From NCBI GenBank assembly GCA_033856335.1, contig JAWVFG010000041.1, positions 1 to 8,012 on the forward strand: a DNA stretch of 8,012 nucleotides, given 5' to 3'. Below, piece after piece: positions 4,877-8,012 of this stretch (position 1 is the stretch's first letter; the number at the start of each line of letters is the position of its first letter). The position numbers were made by a program, and so were the translations under genes. Origin of the DNA: DASUPK01 sp033856335 (GTDB lineage Bacteria > Actinomycetota > Thermoleophilia > Solirubrobacterales > 70-9). A model generated the notes under the pieces. It made no database searches. It was not told where the DNA came from and saw only the letters and a list, made by a program, of their open reading frames with translations.

Positions 4877-6276
4877 GCGAGCCCGACCTGTCCGTGGGCG
4901 AGGACGACGACGTCGGCGTCGTCGAGCCGGTCCCCGGAGAGCTTTCGCCGCCACCGCCGCCCGGAGGCGACCTGGGGGGCGCTGAGGACGTGCTGCCCGA
5001 GGACGTCCTGCCCGGGGAGGCGGCCGTTGCGCGCGCAGCCCGGCGCTCGCTGGACGGCGACACGCGAGGGTTTCTCCGGATCTGGCCCTTCCTCGGCCCG
5101 GCGTTCATCGCTGCCGTCGCCTACATCGACCCGGGAAACTTCGCCACCAACATCGCGGGTGGCGCGAAGTTCGGCTACCTGCTCCTCTGGGTCGTGCTCG
5201 GAGCCAACCTGATCGCGATGGTGGTCCAGACCCAATCAGCCAAGCTCGGCATCGCGACCGGCAAGAACCTCGCGGAGGCATGCCGGGACGCGTTCTCACG
5301 GCGCACGTCGATCGGCCTCTGGATTCAGGCGGAAGTCGTGGCGGCCGCGTGCGACATCGCCGAGGTAGTCGGTGCTGCCCTCGGCCTCAACCTGCTCTTC
5401 GGGATTCCCCTGTTCCCGGCGGGCCTGCTCGCCGGCGCCGGTGCCTTCGCGATCCTCGGGCTCCAGCAGAAGGGTTTCCGCCGCCTCGAGGCCGGGATCG
5501 TCGTGCTCGTCGGCGTCGTCGTGGCGGCCTTCGCGTTCGAGATCTTCGAATCGCATCCGAGTCGCAGCCAGATCGTCCAGCATCTGTTCGTGCCTGGTTT
5601 CGCCGGCACGGAGAGCGTCCTGCTGGCCACGGGCATCATCGGCGCGACGGTGATGCCCCACGTCATCTATCTGCACTCGGCGCTGACGCAGCGCCGGATC
5701 GTCGGGCGGAACGAGCGCGAGAAACGCCAGATCCTGCGCTTCGAGCGCGTCGACGTCGTGATCGCGATGGCGATCGCCGGGGCGGTGAACCTCTCGATGA
5801 TGATCATGGCCGCCGCGCTGTTCCACAACAGCGGCCTGGTCGGAATCGACAGCATCGACGGGGCGTTCAACGGCCTCAAGCAGCTCGTTTCTCCGAGTGC
5901 CGCGACGATCTTCGGCATTGCCCTGCTCGCCTCCGGGTACGCCTCGTCGTCGGTGGGGACCATGGCCGGCCAGGTGGTGATGCAGGGGTTCATCAGGCGC
6001 AGGATCCCGATCTTCCTGCGCCGCGCGATCACCCTCGCACCGGCGCTGGTCGTCCTCGCGGTGGGCATCGACCCGACCGATGCGCTCGTGGGTAGCCAGG
6101 TCGTCCTGTCCTTCGGGATTCCGTTTGCGCTGGTCCCGCTGGTATTGCTCGCCCGCCGGCCTGCCCTGATGGGCTCACTCGCCAACCCGCCCTGGCTGAC
6201 GGCGCTCGCCTCCCTCCTGTCCGGCCTCATCATCGCCCTCAACGTCTTCCTGATCGAACAGCTTTTCGTCGGCTAG
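4873..6276 (+). CDS. mntH: Nramp-family divalent metal (Mn/Fe) transporter
   Basis: 467-residue proton-coupled importer of Mn2+/Fe2+ in the cytoplasmic membrane, with about 11 hydrophobic segments from residue 72 on. TM1 carries DPGN at 86-89 (metal ligands Asp86 and Asn89). TM6 carries GATVMPHVIYLHSAL with MPH at 261-263 (Met261 as the soft ligand, with neighbouring His). Both halves of the canonical metal site are intact. The first 65 or so residues form an acidic, proline-rich cytosolic extension (DDD at 11-13, five prolines at 26-30) that is longer than in typical MntH of about 410 residues. ATG 4873 overlaps the regulator's stop as ATGA, implying translational coupling and joint metal-dependent control. 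A GTG at 4990 would trim most of the extension, but the overlap favours the long form. The stop sits within the first arm of a hairpin. Confidence 0.93.
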   Translation: MSEPDLSVGEDDDVGVVEPVPGELSPPPPPGGDLGGAEDVLPEDVLPGEAAVARAARRSLDGDTRGFLRIWPFLGPAFIAAVAYIDPGNFATNIAGGAKFGYLLLWVVLGANLIAMVVQTQSAKLGIATGKNLAEACRDAFSRRTSIGLWIQAEVVAAACDIAEVVGAALGLNLLFGIPLFPAGLLAGAGAFAILGLQQKGFRRLEAGIVVLVGVVVAAFAFEIFESHPSRSQIVQHLFVPGFAGTESVLLATGIIGATVMPHVIYLHSALTQRRIVGRNEREKRQILRFERVDVVIAMAIAGAVNLSMMIMAAALFHNSGLVGIDSIDGAFNGLKQLVSPSAATIFGIALLASGYASSSVGTMAGQVVMQGFIRRRIPIFLRRAITLAPALVVLAVGIDPTDALVGSQVVLSFGIPFALVPLVLLARRPALMGSLANPPWLTALASLLSGLIIALNVFLIEQLFVG

Positions 6277-6292
6277 CGGCCACCAGGCCGCT
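6275..6292 (+). terminator. Hairpin at the mntH stop codon, possible terminator
   Basis: AGCGGCC - ACCA - GGCCGCT, a perfect 7-bp stem with a 4-nt loop beginning inside the TAG stop. No U-tract follows, so if it terminates it is not a classical rho-independent site. More small hairpins follow: CCTTCG/CGAAGG at 6295-6309 and GGGC/GCCC at 6308-6318. Confidence 0.45.
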
Positions 6293-6334
6293 CTCCTTCG
6301 GAGCGAAGGGCGAAGCCCGAAGCGACTTGTATGT

Positions 6335-6352
6335 GCGGCCGCCAGTGGCCGC
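6335..6352. repeat. Second GCGGCC hairpin, imperfect copy of the one at 6275
   Basis: GCGGCC - GCCAGT - GGCCGC (6-bp stem). Its sequence GCGGCC-G-CCAG-T-GGCCGC resembles GCGGCC-A-CCAG-GCCGC at 6276-6291, suggesting paired palindromic units. Between them GAAG-rich units recur (GCGAAG at 6303 and 6310, CGAAGCG at 6318, GGCGAAGCC at 6361). The arrangement resembles REP-type dispersed repeats. Confidence 0.45.
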
Positions 6353-6374
6353 GACCTGATGGCGAAGCCGTCGA

Positions 6375-6380
6375 TACGCT
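6375..6380 (+). promoter_or_regulatory. -10 box for leaderless GTG-started gene
   Basis: TACGCT (TANNNT pattern) ends 6 nt before GTG 6387, so the transcript would begin at the start codon. There is no Shine-Dalgarno ahead of that GTG. No -35 box recognised. Confidence 0.45.
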
Positions 6381-6386
6381 GCGCTT

Positions 6387-6749
6387 GTGGGACTTGCAGA
6401 GGACTTCGAAGCGGTCGTCGATTCCCTCCCCGATGATTGGACGGACCTCGAGCTGGATTTGCGGATAGGCGATGAGACTCGCTACGTGGACGCCGCGGTG
6501 ATGCTCTCGCTGGTGAATGCGCAGCCGTACTCGCGGGCGGACTGGCACTGGCGGATCAACGTCGCGCATCGCTTCGGCCACGCGGCCGCGGCCGAGACGG
6601 TGCGCGGAGTGCTCGCCAAGCTCGACCGGGAGGGAATCACCGGGGAGCTCCGGGTGCGGGACGCGCAGGAGGGGCGCGCGGAGGTCGTGCAGATGTGGGG
6701 CCGTCCCGAGAGCGTGCGGCGGGATTTCCGCCGCCGGCGAAGCCTCTAG
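6387..6749 (+). CDS. Small hypothetical protein, 120 residues
   Basis: Function not recognised. The sequence looks like a compact, conserved soluble domain: an acidic N-terminus with SLPDDWTDLELDLRI at 13-27, aromatic residues around 52-57 (ADWHWR), and a helical segment RFGHAAAAETVRGVLAKLDREGI (62-84), followed by a strand (GELRVRD) and a basic tail ending RRDFRRRRSL. I have the impression of similar DWTDLELDLRI-type small proteins in Thermoleophilia, but cannot verify it. GTG 6387 is chosen because a TANNNT hexamer sits 6 nt upstream. The stop TAG lies in the same CTAG that supplies the stop of the opposing EAL-GAF gene, so the two coding regions overlap by 4 nt. No signal peptide or membrane segment. 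Confidence 0.75.
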   Translation: MGLAEDFEAVVDSLPDDWTDLELDLRIGDETRYVDAAVMLSLVNAQPYSRADWHWRINVAHRFGHAAAAETVRGVLAKLDREGITGELRVRDAQEGRAEVVQMWGRPESVRRDFRRRRSL

Positions 6750-8012
6750 ACGAACCGCTCCGGGTCCGGGACCCGGAAGAACGACTGGATCACCGAGGCG
6801 AGCTGGTTGGCGATGATCCGGGCACGGTTGATCTCGGTCCGGGTCCAGGGCCGCTCCTCGTGGCTCATCGCCTCGACGATGCCGAGGCTCTCGCCGCGGT
6901 GGACGACCGGCACCATCAGCAGGGACCGGTAGCCCATGGAGAACAGCAACTCCACCTCGGCCCGGTCGGCCCGGGTGTCGCCGATCATCACCTGGGCTGC
7001 CTCCTGGCGCTCGAGCACCCGGCCGGTCGTCGGGTACTCCTCGATCGAGAAGTACTCCTGGTCAGGCTGGTCCCCGCTCTCCGCGAGTGTCTCCACGGCC
7101 GTCATGTCGGGATGCCATTGGGAGAGCGCGACCTTGTCGGCGTGCAGCTCTCCGGCGATCAGGTCGAGAGCGCTGTGGAGGTCCGACCTGGACCGGGCGT
7201 TGGCGAGTCGCGCGCTGAGGTGCTCCAGGCGGCCGTCGCCGGCCGAGATGGTGGGCGTCTCTCCGCCGGGCGTCGACACGAGCGCCTTGGCGAGCGCATC
7301 CCTGCAAGTCGCCGCGGCGGGCGGTGAGACCGGGCTCCAGGGAGGAGCGGGGCGCCCGATCGCATAGCCCTGCCCCCAGGGAACGTCGAGGTTGGCGAGG
7401 ACCTCGATGTCGTCGTGGTTCTCGATCCCCTCCGCGCATACCGTCGCGCCCACCCGGCGGGCGAAGCGAACGAGTGACTCGACCAGGGCCATGCGCACCG
7501 GGTCGGAGTGGATCGCGCGGGTGAGCTCCAGGTCGAGCTTGACGATGTCCGGCCGCACCCACATGACCTGCTTGAGTCCGGCGTACCCGGCCCCGGCGTC
7601 GTCGATTGCGATCCTTGCCCCTCGCTCGCGCAGGTCGGCCAGCGAGTTCGCCAGCAGCCTGTCGCCTACATAGACCTCGTGCTCGGTCAGCTCGATGATC
7701 AGGTCGGAGAGATCCGCGGGTAGAACGCTCCTGACGGCATCGGTGGACAGCGCCGATGGACTGACGTTGACCGCAAGGTGGGTTCCGGGCGGGCGGCCGA
7801 TTGGCTCGAGCGCGGCCCTGATCGCCGCGGCCTCCAACTCGGGCCCGAGGCCGCATGCGTTGGCCTGTGCGAACCAGGTCGAGGGCGGCCGCCCGGGGGC
7901 GTCGGGAAAGCGGGCGAGCCCCTCGTAGCCGATCAGCCGGCCGGTGGTCAGCGAGGCGACGGGCTGGAAGAGAGGCTCGATCGCACGGTCCATCAGGATG
8001 CGCTCGATCTCG
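6746..8012 (-). CDS. EAL-GAF protein, probable c-di-GMP phosphodiesterase, N-terminus beyond right edge
   Basis: Residues are numbered from the internal Met at 7993. The frame stays open to the window edge with EIERIL just before that Met, as in the lead-in of EAL domains, so the true start lies outside. EAL domain about 1-215: all usual catalytic residues are present: Glu24 (in EGL, a variant of EAL), Asn76, Glu101, Asp131-Asp132 in DDAGAGY, Lys152, Glu188 and Gln208. It should therefore hydrolyse c-di-GMP to pGpG. A linker precedes a GAF domain (about 255-405; FSMGYRSLLMVPVVHRGESLGIVEA is typical), probably a ligand- or redox-sensing module. No GGDEF motif or membrane segment is visible, though more domains may lie upstream. 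It is convergent with the small gene at 6387, sharing CTAG as both stops. Confidence 0.9.
   Translation of the reverse strand, partial: EIERILMDRAIEPLFQPVASLTTGRLIGYEGLARFPDAPGRPPSTWFAQANACGLGPELEAAAIRAALEPIGRPPGTHLAVNVSPSALSTDAVRSVLPADLSDLIIELTEHEVYVGDRLLANSLADLRERGARIAIDDAGAGYAGLKQVMWVRPDIVKLDLELTRAIHSDPVRMALVESLVRFARRVGATVCAEGIENHDDIEVLANLDVPWGQGYAIGRPAPPWSPVSPPAAATCRDALAKALVSTPGGETPTISAGDGRLEHLSARLANARSRSDLHSALDLIAGELHADKVALSQWHPDMTAVETLAESGDQPDQEYFSIEEYPTTGRVLERQEAAQVMIGDTRADRAEVELLFSMGYRSLLMVPVVHRGESLGIVEAMSHEERPWTRTEINRARIIANQLASVIQSFFRVPDPERFV

Noticed and set aside
4325..4954. Long minus-strand frame across mntR and the start of mntH
   Set aside because: It is a shadow of two recognised genes with good motifs on the plus strand.
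5280..6095. Plus-strand frame inside mntH
   Set aside because: Arg/Gly/Pro-rich out-of-frame product of the transporter gene.
7991..7993. ATG at 7993 as the true start of the EAL-GAF protein
   Set aside because: The frame is open to the window edge, and the preceding EIERIL fits the usual lead-in of an EAL domain, so the Met is probably internal.
1..8012. CRISPR arrays, tRNA or rRNA genes, insertion sequences, prophage genes
   Set aside because: No regularly spaced repeats, cloverleaf-like segments, transposase motifs or phage proteins were seen on either strand.

Overview
The window is GC-rich bacterial chromosome (roughly two-thirds or more G+C by eye). It looks like an actinobacterium, and most resembles the deep Thermoleophilia/Solirubrobacterales-type lineages. 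The reasons are strong G/C third positions, several starts that look leaderless (a TANNNT hexamer 6 to 9 nt before the start codon, no Shine-Dalgarno), a DtxR-type regulator coupled to an Nramp transporter, and small proteins of a style familiar from those lineages. This placement is an inference from composition and gene style, not from a marker gene.

Layout. Positions 1-882 (minus) hold the N-terminal two thirds of a crotonyl-CoA carboxylase/reductase, running off the left edge. A short divergent promoter region (883-974) separates it from a plus-strand gene (975-2312) for an uncharacterised coiled-coil protein with a PD-(D/E)XK nuclease-like core. A small plus-strand gene (2405-2599) follows; its product begins with nearly the same residues as the nuclease-like protein (MEASE...LP.E...GSG). 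It runs tail to tail into a minus-strand lipoprotein gene (2596-3036), the two sharing a CTAG at their stops. Upstream of the lipoprotein on the same strand is ygfZ (3083-4051). An intergenic region with a DtxR-type palindrome (4121-4138) separates ygfZ from the divergent pair dtxR/mntR (4160-4876) and mntH (4873-6276), which overlap by ATGA. A hairpin-rich spacer (6275-6352) precedes a small conserved-looking gene (6387-6749) with a leaderless GTG start. That gene converges on an EAL-GAF cyclic-di-GMP phosphodiesterase gene (6746-8012, minus, truncated at its N-terminus by the window edge), again sharing one CTAG as both stop codons.

How the genes work together. The clearest functional unit is manganese/iron homeostasis: a metal-sensing repressor, its probable operator, and the proton-coupled Mn/Fe importer it would control. 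YgfZ (folate-dependent Fe-S cluster assembly/repair) is transcribed divergently from the same intergenic region, so a metal link is possible but unproven. Ccr belongs to ethylmalonyl-CoA metabolism, and the EAL-GAF protein to c-di-GMP signalling. The least explained part is the nuclease-like protein, the hairpin behind it and the small protein with the matching N-terminus. No rRNA, tRNA, CRISPR array, insertion sequence or prophage gene was seen, and no gene-free stretch exceeds about 110 bases.
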